Assembly: GCA_023515745.1 (NCBI GenBank)
Contig: JALECJ010000020.1
Coordinates: 1,178,001 to 1,242,000, forward strand
DNA length: 64,000 bases
Origin: Amoeboaphelidium protococcarum
Lineage: Eukaryota > Aphelidiomycota > Aphelidea
Direction: 5' to 3'
Part shown: one piece after another, positions 49,958 to 60,846 of the stretch
Layout: each line of letters begins with the position of its first letter
Position numbering within the stretch: position 1 is the stretch's first letter
Notes under the pieces: generated by a model
Databases searched by the model: none
What the model was told of the DNA's origin: nothing
What the model saw: the letters and a program-made list of their open reading frames with translations, nothing else
Translations under genes and position numbers: made by a program

Positions 49958-50553
49958 TCATTCAGTATTCAACTGCCTCAACAAGTACGCGTAACGTTCA
50001 TAACCAATTAGCAAATTCTCAACACGCTTTTATATTAACATGACTTCTTGAATCTAATGCCGTTAGGTATTGAACATTTCTATCACTTTATTAACTTGAA
50101 CATCTACAATCATTAGAATATGAGTAGTAGTAAATAGTATGTAGAGTTAAACTTACAATCATTATCAATTTAGCATAATCGGTCAATGCTTTCCACTAGA
50201 TCAGGCTAGCAAATCTTTTTCAACAGTTGACTAAACTCAATCAGATTCTCTCTATTGGCCACAATGTCTTGTCGTTGCAATTCAATTAGTTCCTAGTCAT
50301 CCTGTTGAGATGAAGCAATTTGATCACCTTCTTCACTAACATCCACAACATTCAACACCGTGTCGAGTTACCACAACTTTGAAATCAATTGTTACAATGG
50401 CCGAACCTTCTCTTGCACTTCTTTCCATGCATTGACAATAGAACGCAATTGCATCAGACTATTGCTGGTTCCCGAGTAATTATTCAGATCGTCATCAATT
50501 AAATGCTATTCAAGTGCATCAAATCTATATCTCAACGCGTCCAAATGGTCCAT
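49958..50553 (-). CDS. small helical protein, dynactin p24-like
   Basis: Two exons: 50553-50157 and 50103-49958; a 53-nt intron ending TGTAG; 180 residues. It is all alpha-helical: MDHLDALRYRFDALEQHL, LISKLWQLDTVLNVVD, LIEFSQLLKKICQPDL and a C-terminal LLIGYERYAYLLRQLN. Length, helix pattern and the acidic/hydrophobic ends resemble dynactin subunit 3 (p24), part of the dynactin shoulder. The match is by pattern only; other short coiled-coil proteins are possible. A dynein intermediate chain is encoded 14 kb away. Confidence 0.55.
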
Positions 50554-50770
50554 GTTTATTACAATTAGTTTCCTTAATGGTCGCACCTAAATTAACTTAA
50601 TGTTTACGCAAAGCTACTATTACAAGAATCTGATAGAACGCGTCTGATGATAATCTTCTCATTCGTCCTCTTCTCGCCGTCGTTGTCTCGCGCTTTTCTC
50701 TTTTCTTCACATTAAACATTGGTTAGCTGAGCACGTCTTGCCACTTTAATAACACTATACCTTAACAGCA

Positions 50771-51815
50771 ATGCCTGGAAACGATAATAAGCCTAGAAAT
50801 CGTATCATTTTTGGTAAGCTTATATTTTAGTAATTTTATGCTCATCATGTGATTACTATATATCTACTTAATCCAATATGTAGTGGGAAATCTGAATCAG
50901 GATATCACAGAGGCCATGGTGCAGGAGATCTTTGGACGTGTCGGGCCCGTGAGGAGTGTAAGGATTCTGACAGACAAGGACACTGGTAGATACAAGGGAT
51001 ACGGATTCGTGGAGTATGATGACTTTGACACGGCGGAGAGTGCAGTGAGGAATTTGAATGGGGAGAAGTTATCAGGGCGTCCTTTGCGTGTACATTACAG
51101 TGTTGATGATGCAACTGCGGAGAAGACTCCTCCTGGTGGTAGTGGTGGTGGTCATGTATAGTAGTAGTAGTACTAACAGTTTTAGTAGTAGTAATAGCCT
51201 CCCATGATGCCGCCATAGTATGGTTAAATGCCTGGAATGTATCCTCAGTAAATGCCTCCTATGCAATAATAATAATAGTAATAATAACAATAGTAGTAAT
51301 AGTAATAGCCACCAATGATGCCTATTGCTCCTACAGAAGATGCTATACAAGCGCTACTTTCTTAATCTACTCCTAGCTAGTTATATGATTTGTTGAGTCA
51401 GTTAAAATCTCTGGTTCACACTAATTATGATCTGGCTCGAAGTATTCTAGTCAATAATCCAATGGTGTGTTATGCTGTATTTTAATCACTCATGCTGATG
51501 GGTGTAGTTGGTTAGAACACAATGCAGAGTGTACTCCAAGGTGGTGGTCCTGTTTAGCAATAGCAGCAGCATTAATAACAACCTATGGGCATGCCACCGT
51601 CTAATCCTTTGTAGCAGCAATACGCGCCACCGTAGTAATAATAATAGTAGCCTTCTAGTGGTGGTCAATAAGTTGACCCTAAGCAGTAGGCTATAATGTA
51701 GATTATGCAACTTACAGATGCACAGATCAATGCTCTGCCTGCTGATTAAAAGTAACAAGTTTTGGCCCTAAGGCAGCATTTAATGTAGCAACAACAATAG
51801 CAAATGACCAGGTGA
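50771..51815 (+). CDS. CSTF2: CSTF2 / CstF-64, mRNA 3'-end processing factor
   Basis: Two exons: 50771-50813 and 50884-51815; a 70-nt intron; 324 residues. An N-terminal RRM has RNP2 IIFVGNL (joined by splicing) and RNP1 KGYGFVEY. The hinge reads QLYDLLSQLKSLVHTNYDLA, then ILVNNPMVCYAV and LMLMGVVGQNT. The C-terminal helical domain is AIMQIMQLTDAQINALPADQ, then KQQVLALRQ, where the Gln of ADQ is TAA at a position conserved as Gln. Gln/Met/Pro-rich linkers separate the domains. CstF-64 binds the GU-rich downstream element of poly(A) sites. Confidence 0.95.
51150..51320 (+). repeat. UAR-coded poly-glutamine tract in CSTF2
   Basis: Runs of TAG/TAA codons mixed with CAA/CAG giving poly-Gln interrupted by Pro-Met. 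Under the standard code this would be a dense stop cluster inside a conserved gene. Confidence 0.85.
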
Positions 51816-51893
51816 AATACAAATAATATAAATCTACTTATTAATTATTAGGGAAATTAAAAGAGTTTCTTTATTATTATTGTTACAGAATAA

Positions 51894-52508
51894 TCATTTG
51901 TAAACTACGCGTTGGTTGTTGCTATTTCTTCTAGCCTCCTTCTTCTATTGCGTCTTGCTCTTCATCATCTGTTGTGAATCAGATTATTAGAGCATAGCAC
52001 CAGGCATCATCTATTTGACAGTGGACACGAATTTCAATGTAGAAGACGCGACTCTATACAAGGCGTACAGTGGTAGGAACCAGAATAATGACCAGATGTT
52101 AAGCACCACTCTTCGCTGAGTTCCCACTATGAATTACGGCAGAGTCCACGTAAGAATTTCGTCAAAAGGTGAAAATATAAACACCAGAACCGTTAGGTAT
52201 AAACCGTCAATGCATAGCTCAGCGACTAGTGTAGGTTCATGCAAGTTGAGACTGGTTATCTGTTTATCTGCACTAGATTGACTTCTGACAGGTCTCGATG
52301 CATAGTGCAGGTAGCCTAGCGCGACAATAGTGCTCACACTAAGCACAATCAACGGCGTCCACGCGGCGTTATAAGAGGAGCGATACACAGCTATGAGCAA
52401 CAATCGTAAAGCGAAACTCAACACAACCGCTATTAAAAGCAGTACTCTTAACTATGACAGCAGCTATGCGTTCTATTGTATAATTTTCTTTTATGCTTAG
52501 TTAGCCAT
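51894..52508 (-). CDS. TMEM208: TMEM208 / SND2, ER membrane protein targeting
   Basis: A 204-residue single frame. A basic Gln-rich start (MANQAQKKIIQQNAQLL) is followed by membrane helices LLLIAVVLSFALRLLLIAVY, TPLIVLSVSTIVALGYLHY, LYLTVLVFIFSPF, and after a loop NIWSLFWFLPLYALY. The tail is basic and Gln/Lys-rich (MMKSKTQQKKEARRNS), as in TMEM208. The family belongs to the SRP-independent (SND) pathway for ER insertion. The C-terminal part is readable only with UAR = Gln. Its start faces the mobile element at 52629. Confidence 0.83.
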
Positions 52509-52628
52509 ACTATCTTCCTACTTCTTTTATTCCACAAAAAACTTTACGAGGTTAGAGATGGAAGTGCAATCTTCTCTGCGAGCGCTCCTTTTATTCTGTT
52601 CGTGCGCGCAATTCTCCGATATCTTTAA

Positions 52629-52644
52629 CCCATTGAATGGGTCG
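52629..52644 (+). repeat. left terminal inverted repeat
   Basis: CCCATTGAATGGGTCG, identical to the complement of 53414-53429; itself contains the short palindrome CCCATT-G-AATGGG. Confidence 0.85.
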
Positions 52645-52646
52645 GC

Positions 52647-52680
52647 TTTGTTTGATAGTCAAATTTGACTATCAAACAAA
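52647..52680. repeat. 34-bp perfect palindrome
   Basis: Both halves match exactly around the centre AAATTT; each arm contains TTTGATAGTCAAA. It lies three bases inside the left inverted repeat and could extrude as a hairpin or bind a dimeric protein such as a transposase. Confidence 0.9.
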
Positions 52681-53413
52681 CAAGTGCCCAAAACCAAAAA
52701 AAGTAAATTACTCAATTTTAAGTTTTAATCCATTAATTTAAAGTATGTTGTATTTTAGAAGATGCTGACTTCAAATTTTTTGGTCCTATAAAAATCCGTC
52801 CATTGGTTGCAGATCTCTGAACGCGGCTCCTATTCTAAAGCGCGTGACTATTGATGGCTTTACGGATCATTATATGAACAAACTCTGAGTTGCCTTTTTC
52901 GGTTATGGCTTCAATTTAATAGTATGTACGTGGGTTAGTGCAATATTGACCCTTTTTGGCAATAAGACAGTATAACATAATCCTTAAAAATGTAACGCTC
53001 GTCTACGTTAAGCGCAAGATCTCATATCTTACTCTATAGTTCATTATTATGATTTATTATGACAACAACATCTGAATATTAGGAAACCAAATATTTTATG
53101 CATGGACTTGGAGTCCTACATCTAAGAGTTCGCCAAACACTGAACTGATACTCACCAACTCTTTAATAGCGACGGTTAACGCGTATAAGAGAGGCAACAG
53201 TAATGGTAGTTCAAACAGGTGTTTAACTTCAATAAATTTTCGTGCCGTTGTGATATATCGATTTATCACATAAAAATACTATAGCAAGTACACAATTAGA
53301 CAACAACAAGTTGATGTTGACAATAAAATTAATATTTAATCATATAGTCGAATTCTACCTAGTTTTGTTTTTTTGGCATCGCTCGCTCGCTTCGCTTCGC
53401 TTGTTTGTTTTCT

Positions 53414-53429
53414 CGACCCATTCAATGGG
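53414..53429 (-). repeat. right terminal inverted repeat
   Basis: Complement of the left repeat, followed directly by TTAA at 53430-53433. Confidence 0.85.
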
Positions 53430-53500
53430 TTAAGTTTTTACTCAAAAGCATTGGTTAATACTGCATCCATTAATTACAGCGTTAATAAATTTATATTAAA

Positions 53501-54232
53501 ATGTTCTTTTTGAAATCGCTGATATAGAGAGTGGAAGTGCTGCCTAGTGAATTTGGACCAGATATCAAGGGAACGATTGCTGAGAAACTCACGCAGATGA
53601 TCAAATCTGCTCACACTTTAAATTAATAAACGGCAGCCACTAATCTTGGATAAAGCTCCCTGAATACTGTTGGTTCTGCTATGGGATGCACTGGGCGGTA
53701 TGGATATTAGATTGCAGTCGCATAGGTGGAAGAGGTATCTGATGGGGAGATTCCTGCGTCTAATTTGTTATCTCAATCTGCGGGATCAGCATTCTATCAC
53801 GTTAAGTATAAGGCTATCCTGTTTAAGCCTTTCAAGGGCGAAGTTATCGATTGCCTAGTGGGTGCTGTGAATAAAATGGGGTTCTTCGCCCATGCAGGCC
53901 CACTCTAGATATTTGTGAGTAAGCATTTGATTCCGGCTGATTTGGAGTTTCATGAGGGTGGTGGCGGAGGTGTTATAGGCGGCGATCTCGGTTCTAGCAT
54001 GGAATTGGATGATGGCGGAGATGGCGATGATGCGGTTCAATAGAGCCAAATGGTTAGTCTGGGTGGTGGATCTGCTTATGTAAATGATGATGGATCCGTG
54101 CGAGTGGAGAGTGGACGTTGGGTGCGAGTGAGGATTGTCGGTACACGTCTGGATGCTAATGAAATATTTGCCATCGGCACAATGAGAGAAGATTATCTCG
54201 GAGTTTTGGATAGCAATGCAAACACTTTGTGA
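53501..54232 (+). CDS. POLR2G: RPB7, RNA polymerase II stalk subunit
   Basis: A 243-residue single frame. The N-terminal RNP domain has MFFLKSLIQRVEVLPSEFGP and a Gly-rich segment TGRYGYQIAVAQVE. The OB domain has YKAILFKPFKGEVIDCLVGA, NKMGFFAHAGPLQIFVSKHL and the C-terminal RVRIVGTRLDANEIFAIGTM followed by DYLGVL. These match Rpb7 throughout. It is about 70 residues longer than yeast or human Rpb7 (171-172). The extra residues are a Gly/Asp-rich loop near 150-195 and short Ser/Gln insertions. With Rpb4 it forms the Pol II stalk that binds nascent RNA. Its start is 68 bases from the mobile element. Confidence 0.94.
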
Positions 54233-54279
54233 ATATAAATTTATATGCATAGAAAATTATCTTTTAAAAAATGACATTT

Positions 54280-55110
54280 TCATTTGTTATTATTAACATC
54301 GTAGTAGTCTACGTGCTCCCCTTTAATGTACTGATCAGACTGTAAAAGTTTCCATAAAACGCGCGCGCTGTCAGATGCTTCAACCAACTAATTCTACTAA
54401 TGCATATCTTGGAATTGCTTCAACACTGGAGAATCACCAGGCATGGAACTACGTATTAGTGGTTGCATATCAGTGCCAGATAATGGGCCTGGAGCGAAGT
54501 TTAGACATTTTATCTGAAACTTTATTTTCCTGTTATCAGTGGAAGACTGTTATATGGAATACTCTTCCACGACTGATTTCATAAAATGGTCACGCGCACT
54601 CTTTAAAGAACCGTACACTGACCACGCGTCAAACTGTGCAATTGCAGCCAGACTACTAACATTCACAATAAATAATTCCTGTAATTCATCGTGTTGAATG
54701 CACATATCCATCACTAAGGATGTCATTACGAGAACTGACTGATAGTTCAAGTTTATGACTTGAGATAGATCATCAGAGTGTCTGTGTAGATCCTGTACTC
54801 TCACCAACGGCCCCAAAGATCCAGCATTGTGAAACAAAAAGATTCGACTCGCCCTTTGAAGGAGATCTTTCAGTGATTATTCAAACTCACTTTACCATTA
54901 GAGACCAGATAGATCGAGTCCAAGAATGTGACATTTTACATTTGAATTTATGGTTTTAACTTCTGATTATAACTCTTTCAATTACTGTGCATTCCGTGCA
55001 ATTAAAAGGAGTTCAGTGTTAACAGTATTCGACCTTAAGAATGGACTCTATAAAACAATCTGCCGGCCAAATCCTCTAGATGCGCCAGTCACTACAATGA
55101 GTGTACTCAT
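54280..55110 (-). CDS. SPR: sepiapterin reductase (SDR family)
   Basis: A 276-residue single frame from ATG 55110. It has the NADP-binding start LIVVTGASRGFGRQI, FHNAGSLG, the catalytic Ser in VNVSSLAA, Tyr and Lys in YGSLKSARD, and the SPR-specific NFAPGPLSGTDM and HVDYYDVN at the C-terminus. The enzyme makes tetrahydrobiopterin from 6-pyruvoyltetrahydropterin in the cytosol. The reading frame stays open upstream of the ATG for at least 150 bases with protein-like composition (LDTVKGVIERLELGDRAINS); this may be a separate gene's end, an N-terminal extension or chance. The ATG at 55110 matches family N-termini. Confidence 0.9.
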
Positions 55111-55435
55111 ATCTTTCTTTTGCAAAGTTATAACCTCTACCTTGTTTAAATCTTCAAACGAGTTAATGGCGCGATCGCCAAGTTCTAATCTCTCAATCAC
55201 TCCTTTGACGGTGTCTAGCTAGCGAGCAATGTGGCGATCAATCAGTGTAAGGTTAAACGCGACCGAAATTTCTAAGATTTGACAGAAAACTGAAATTTTC
55301 GCCTAATCTCCCTCAACCTATTCTTATTCTTATATCCCCACCTTAATTGACTTACGCGTCGAGGAAAGCCATTTTAAAGACTTTACCTGGTGATTTTAAA
55401 TCTCATTTACATAAAAATATTGATTAATAATAATA

Positions 55436-55768
55436 ATGAAGTACTTGGCTGCATATTTATTGTCTTCTCTGACCGAAGAGGCCCCTACCAAGGACAAGGT
55501 CAAGTCCATTCTGTCCAGCGTCGGTGCTGAGGTTGCTGATGACCGTCTGAACGCCCTGTTCACCGCTCTGGAGGGTAAGGATCTGGCACAGCTGATCACC
55601 GAGGGTAACTCCAAGTTGGCTTCCGTTGCTTCCGTCTCTGTATCTGCCGGTGGTGCCGCTTCTGGTTCATCTGGTGCTGGTGCCTCTGCTGACAAGGCTG
55701 AGGAGAAGGCTGCCGAGAAGGAGGAAGAGGAGAGTGACGATGACATGGGATTCGGTCTATTCGACTGA
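55436..55768 (+). CDS. RPLP2: ribosomal stalk protein P2
   Basis: 110 residues, single exon. It has the P2 start [12 protein letters not shown], the helical dimerisation domain ([20 protein letters not shown]), an Ala/Gly-rich hinge and the invariant acidic C-terminus [11 protein letters not shown] that recruits elongation factors. Unlike its neighbours it is GC-rich at third positions, and its single Gln is CAG with no UAR codon, as expected for a highly expressed gene. The stop TGA is followed by TTGAAA. Confidence 0.98.
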   Translation: MKYLAAYLLSSLTEEAPTKDKVKSILSSVGAEVADDRLNALFTALEGKDLAQLITEGNSKLASVASVSVSAGGAASGSSGAGASADKAEEKAAEKEEEESDDDMGFGLFD

Positions 55769-55860
55769 TTGAAATCTCTTTAAATAGAATCGATTACTCA
55801 TTACTTATTATGGGCTATTGTTAAATTTGCATTTATACTTTATCATACATTCAGTTCTGA

Positions 55861-57585
55861 TCATTGATTTATTCTCATTTCACACTCAATAAACTACTAC
55901 CCAATTTACATATAAAATCCAATTTAATGATGATCTCTAAGAGGCTCTTTGAATTCAGGATGAACTTCATACAGCAATTCTACGTGACAGCCAACCTGAA
56001 GAGCAAACTTTCTCTTCAAATGAAGTTTGAGAATTTTAACTGGTGTGTGCTTAGATAATTAGATTTTTACAGTGTTCTTAGCACTTGAATCTTTTTCTAT
56101 ACTTGCAATTACAGAAATCATGTTGGGATTCGTGGCACCTTTGCTAATAGATTTTAGTTGGCTGATATCATTAGGGATCATCAAGTCTTTAGAGTATTTG
56201 ACACAAAGTTCCTCCAATCGGTAATTATTCAATCTTAATCGCGTAATAGCCTCATTAAACTCACTTTAATCCTCTAATTATGATTGCTCTTCAGAATATC
56301 TTTTGACCAAAGCTTGTACTTCCTTCTCAATTACACTCAAGTAGTACAGCTCAGCATCACGTCTGGAATAGCTATCAAGTCTTTTGGTAATAGCCTATTC
56401 TTGAATTTACACTCCATTGAGATACTATAATTTGGGACAACGCGCAATACAAATGTTCATAAATCGATCATAGGATTCATCCAAAGCATAACCACAATGC
56501 TCACCATTACCGCCATCAACCAATGGATTCTGAACTAGTTTAAGCCATTCCAGATTAGGAACTGCCCGATTGAGATTATCAATTTCCATCCAAGTTGAGA
56601 CTTTATTGTGTGATATATTCAACTTGAATAAATTATCAAGACTACGGGGAACTGTCTCGACTATTTACAACATATTGTGAGACAATTCCAAATGTCGCAC
56701 ATTGGGAAAGTGACAATATACCCATGACACTACGCGCGTCATATCTGATATAGAGTTCCGTTAGAGACTAAGGTATAATATTTGAGGTAATTAAAGGAGT
56801 ACAGAGAATTCCTAAATCTTATCGTCAATGTTATTACAATCCAGGTGCAATTCTTTGACATTCGGCAGACAATTCAAGATCACCTATAGAGATTGTGGCG
56901 ATAGATCAACATTATTCAGAATCAGAGTTTCCACACTTGTATTAACACTCAATTATTGCACATCTCTGGCATGCAATTAGGGATCGAAATGATTGCCAGA
57001 TAGATTGAGCACCTTCAAGTTGGTAAGGTGGTGGCAGCACTGAATTATTAGAGACAAGTCATTGATCAGATTGTACGACAGATCTAAATTAAGAGTATCA
57101 CGTAGATTCATACAAGCTTTCCCACTAGTAATATTCTAACTTTAAAGAGACGATAAAAGACCATCAAGAGATGATACGCGACACCTACTCAGATCTACCG
57201 TTTGAATAGTTTTCATATTGGATCGCCGCAGAGAGGTGTCAACGTTCGCAGAGCCAAATCCCTCAGAATCAAGTTGAAATGATTCCAAGTACTTCTCTTG
57301 ATAAACCTCCAGAAAATCTCTACCAAAATCAAGTTTTACAGATGCTTTAATAAATGAACCAGCACCATTTTATTTACATTTAAAATATTATACACCATCT
57401 AAGCTGCCACTATGTTTGCCGCGACTGGAATCATCCCACTCCACACCAAACCACAGTTCTTCACCTTATCTTGAATGCAGCTTGCCATAATACTTCACAG
57501 TTCCCAAATAGCCGTGGTATTCAAATCTCTTACCAATAATAGTAACATCATTTTTCTAACTATTTATGTTATTTTACAGCGTCAT
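55861..57585 (-). CDS. TBCE: tubulin-folding cofactor E
   Basis: A 574-residue single frame, start ATG 57585. The N-terminal CAP-Gly domain (about 18-85) has KRFEYHGYLGTVKYYGKLH, GEELWFGVEWDD, GKHSGSLDG and FKCKQNGAGSFIKAS. Leucine-rich repeats follow (NLDLSYNLINDLSLI, KVLNLSGNHFDP, HLELSHNMLQI, FKLNISHNKVS) with the cap KLVQNPLVDGG. The C-terminal ubiquitin-like domain includes TVKIQLSKHTPVKILKLHLK and VGCHVELLYEVHP. TBCE captures alpha-tubulin during dimer assembly. The last about 20 codons contain several UAR Gln and align with the end of the UBL domain. Confidence 0.96.
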
Positions 57586-57729
57586 TTATTCTTATAAAGC
57601 TGCTCCAAAATTCTTTACTTTCGAGAGTTTAAATTGACCAATTGAAAGACGAGACGCGATAGGGATCTCTTATCAACACTGAAGCATTTTTTTATTTCTA
57701 AAAGATTAGAGGAAAATTTGAGTTACAGT

Positions 57730-58260
57730 ATGTTCGCGTCACTCTGTGGAGCATTGTCTCGAGTATCTATCACTCAGTAAAGTGGAATATCACGCGTCGC
57801 TACTCCTCTAGCATCATTACCATGCTTTAGATCCTCTGCCTCAGCATCGCTCCATATGAATCAGTTTTAGTAGTCGAGATCAATGGCTACACTTAATCAG
57901 GTCATCAATGGATGTCGCACTGAACGATATAGAAAGTAAAAATCTCCGGCATTGGAAGGATGTCCTTTAAAGAAAGGTGTCTGCCTGAAAGTATACACCG
58001 TGAAGCCAAAGAAGCCTAATAGTGCGCAGAGAAAAGTGGCCAAGGTGCGTCTTACGAATGGAAATGAGGTGATTGCGTATGTTCCCGGGGAAGGGCACAC
58101 GCTGCAAGAGCACAGTGTTGTGGCTGTACGCGGCGGTAGAGTCAGTGATTGTCCTGGTGTTAAATATAAAATGATTCGTGGTATGTATGACTTGCAAGGT
58201 GTGGTTGGCAGAATGACATCACGATCTAAATATGCCGCCAAGAGGCCCAAGAGTGATTGA
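57730..58260 (+). CDS. MRPS12: mitochondrial ribosomal protein uS12m
   Basis: 176 residues in a single frame. An N-terminal extension of about 60 residues rich in Ser/Arg with no acidic residue at the start ([18 protein letters not shown]) is a mitochondrial presequence. The mature part is bacterial-type S12: [78 protein letters not shown]. This is decoding-centre protein uS12; its bacterial form and presequence show that the organism translates in a mitochondrion. The antisense frame is a shadow. Confidence 0.97.
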
Positions 58261-58377
58261 TTGATCAATCGATATAAAGGTGAATCCACTATTGATATAA
58301 CATTTACTTTAAAACAAAACTTTTCATTCACTAGTTAAATTCATATTATACAAAAGGGAATAATTCATATTTCGATA

Positions 58378-60570
58378 TCACTTCCGAGTGGTGATATTAG
58401 CTTTATGCGGACTTTTGGCAGACTTGGCTTTCGTATTGACTGCCGCCGCCGTTGGTTTTACCGGCTGAGTTTTCATTGACGTGGTAAACGGCCGCTTGAC
58501 TCCACTCTGATCTCTGTCGGCCTACTTCTTCTGCGGGAGTCTCTATTATTACTACTATTGTGGAGGTGGAAACTGATCCCAGACAAACTTTTGAATTATC
58601 ACAGGAACTTTCAACGAGCTTTCATTAAACTAAGACTGCTTGGATTGATTCTTGGGCTTCAGACAAGACCGCGGTTAGATGTTGGAAATTTACTTTGCAT
58701 CATCATCATCATCACCATGGACAGGAGTAGCGGAAGCATCTGTCTCTGTCTTTATATCAGCTAGAACCTTATTCTTACTGTCATTCCATTAAATTCTCTT
58801 CTATGCAGCTTAACTATCTTCTGCACCAGCTAAACTTACCACACGGCTTTAGTTCTAATTCACGAGAGCCAAGTCATTCTCCTTGCGTGAAATAGCAGCG
58901 AATCTAGCCAGAGTCTTTGCATTAGGACTCGCAGGCTTTGCTCCATGCTTATAAATCGTCTTATACTTGAGTGGGCGGTGGTACTTCTTATTCAATGAGG
59001 TGTTGGCTTCGGTCAGTTGATCTAATTCATACTAAGTCAGCTCATGCAAATTCTGCATCAACAAATCAATTTACTCTTACTTCAGCGACTTACCAACTGG
59101 AATGTGAAATTACCGCTGCTACTACTTTTTAGGTGCGGGAGTTGACCGAGTTCGCATAGTGTAAGATTACGTTTGATGGACAGTGGATGTTGCATTCTTA
59201 ACCTTAAAAGTTACTCCAGCTCTTTACTAGTTACCACTACCAGACTTTGCAATTGATTATGCAGATTTACTATTGGCATTACTATGAGATTACAAATTCT
59301 CTGCGAGCAACTGCTTCTTTTATCTAACGGCATCAAGTATTTTCTACTAAGTCTCCTTGTCCAGAGTGGAAATAGTCTTTAAGTCCAGCTGTGATACATC
59401 AATGCTCAGCGGTACCCCAGACACTTAAGGGAGAGGCAACTTTGTCAGACTATCATGACTCTTGGAAATTTTTAAACTCTCCACCAATAAATTCACGGCC
59501 AGGTGATCTTCAGCGACTCTAACGTCATTCTTAAGACCCTATAAATTGTCACTCAATTCCAACGACTTTTTCAAGATGATCACTTTCGATGATGGGGCGC
59601 TCTGCTAAAAAGCTTTCAACTTCAGATATCTTCGACACTGATATTAAAGTTATGTAAAAACGGGCTCATGAGCAGCGATTAGCAGCTGTTACTTTACAGA
59701 ATCACTCCAGAGTTAACTCTTCAGCTACTTAGATTTAAGCTGAAACACCTGACGAAGCTCATAAACTGCCTTGAATACTTTAACGTAAAAGCGAAGCTTT
59801 CTCATTCTTCTGAACCATCTCTGAATGACAATAACTGTTCTCGTCTTGTTCTGCAACTACCTCTATTTATTTAACACCTTTCGCCACCAAGCCTGGATAC
59901 AAAAGGCAGCATTTACCCGTCTCTGGATAAACTATCGAAATCTCCACCTGCTTTGAATTAAACGAGCAGCACGCTGCTAACGCAAGTACCTTTATCTAAC
60001 AATATACAGTCTAACATTAGCCTAAATTTTAATAGCCGCATTATTCTCAATTTCAAATTGCTAAAGAGCATTCTGCTACTTCAAATACTGTCTACAATAT
60101 TGCTAAATAACAATTGCACTTTAGATTTAAGTGCGATAAGACTTCACTTTGCGACACCATCTTTACAGCTTAATGACACTACACTCTATCACCTCAAAGG
60201 GGCGGGAGTATTTCAATTCAATATCGCGCATCTTGCGAAAGTCAATTTCCTCAGTGTCAACTCTTCCCACATAAACTTCTTTACTTGGCGTCCAAGCACC
60301 ACTGGCAGAGGACTAAACAACCACTTGTTCATGTAAAATGCTTGAAAGTTTAGGCTTAACCGGAATAGAATTATTAGAGTCTTTGGATTACTTATTACGA
60401 GTATTCTCTTAGCCAGCATTAGACCGTTTAGTTCTAGTCTTAACTACAGGAGCAACTGTGTTTCTTCGAGGTGCCTGTTGAATCTAAATGGAAGCAACAT
60501 TCTAATTCTGAGGCAACGAAGCAATAGACCTTGAGCGAAGAACTCTTCTAATCTAGTTAGAATCTTCCAT
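58378..60570 (-). CDS. IQ-repeat protein, cytoskeletal/centrosomal type, unknown
   Basis: A 730-residue single frame. The N-terminal 80 residues are basic and disordered (RRVLRSRSIASLP, KTRTKRSNAGQEN). From about residue 130 to 265 there are at least five IQ motifs in series: AIVIQQYCRQYL, AIKIQANVRLYIVRQRY, AARLIQSRWRFRQFIQRR, AAFCIQAWWRKVL, VIVIQRWFRRMRKLR. They should bind calmodulin or centrin light chains. A long Ser/Gln/Lys-rich tail follows, ending in basic residues. The layout is like ASPM or other spindle and centrosome IQ proteins, but no motor, CH or kinase domain is present. Confidence 0.75.
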
Positions 60571-60846
60571 GCAGACTATTTTAAACGTAATTTTCAGGTT
60601 CTACAGATCTGTATATGAAGTACAATAAGTGCAAATGTGAAATGCAACAACTAGAAAATGAAGCAACTCGCAGTTGAAACAAAACGAAATAGAAAGATTT
60701 TGAAACGAAACGTTTAAAGCGGGCTCTCTTAAGCCTCAATCTGCACGTCAAGAAAACAATCTAAAAGTACACCGTAAAAACAATGTATTACATTATTATA
60801 TTGGATGCTAATAGAGATTTCTTAACAGCAGAGAGTATGAGCAAAT

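Larger units (their letters stand above)
52625..53433. mobile_element. piggyBac-like non-autonomous element (TTAA target, 16-bp TIRs)
   Basis: An 801-base segment (52629-53429) flanked on both sides by TTAA (52625-52628 and 53430-53433). Its ends are perfect 16-bp inverted repeats starting CCC: CCCATTGAATGGGTCG at 52629-52644 and its complement at 53414-53429. TTAA duplication plus CCC/GGG termini is the hallmark of the piggyBac superfamily. Subterminal sequences just inside (AAACAAACAAG type) are also related between ends. The interior has no long reading frame in code 6, so it is a MITE-like or decayed copy. It occupies the divergent promoter region between TMEM208 and RPB7. Confidence 0.75.
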
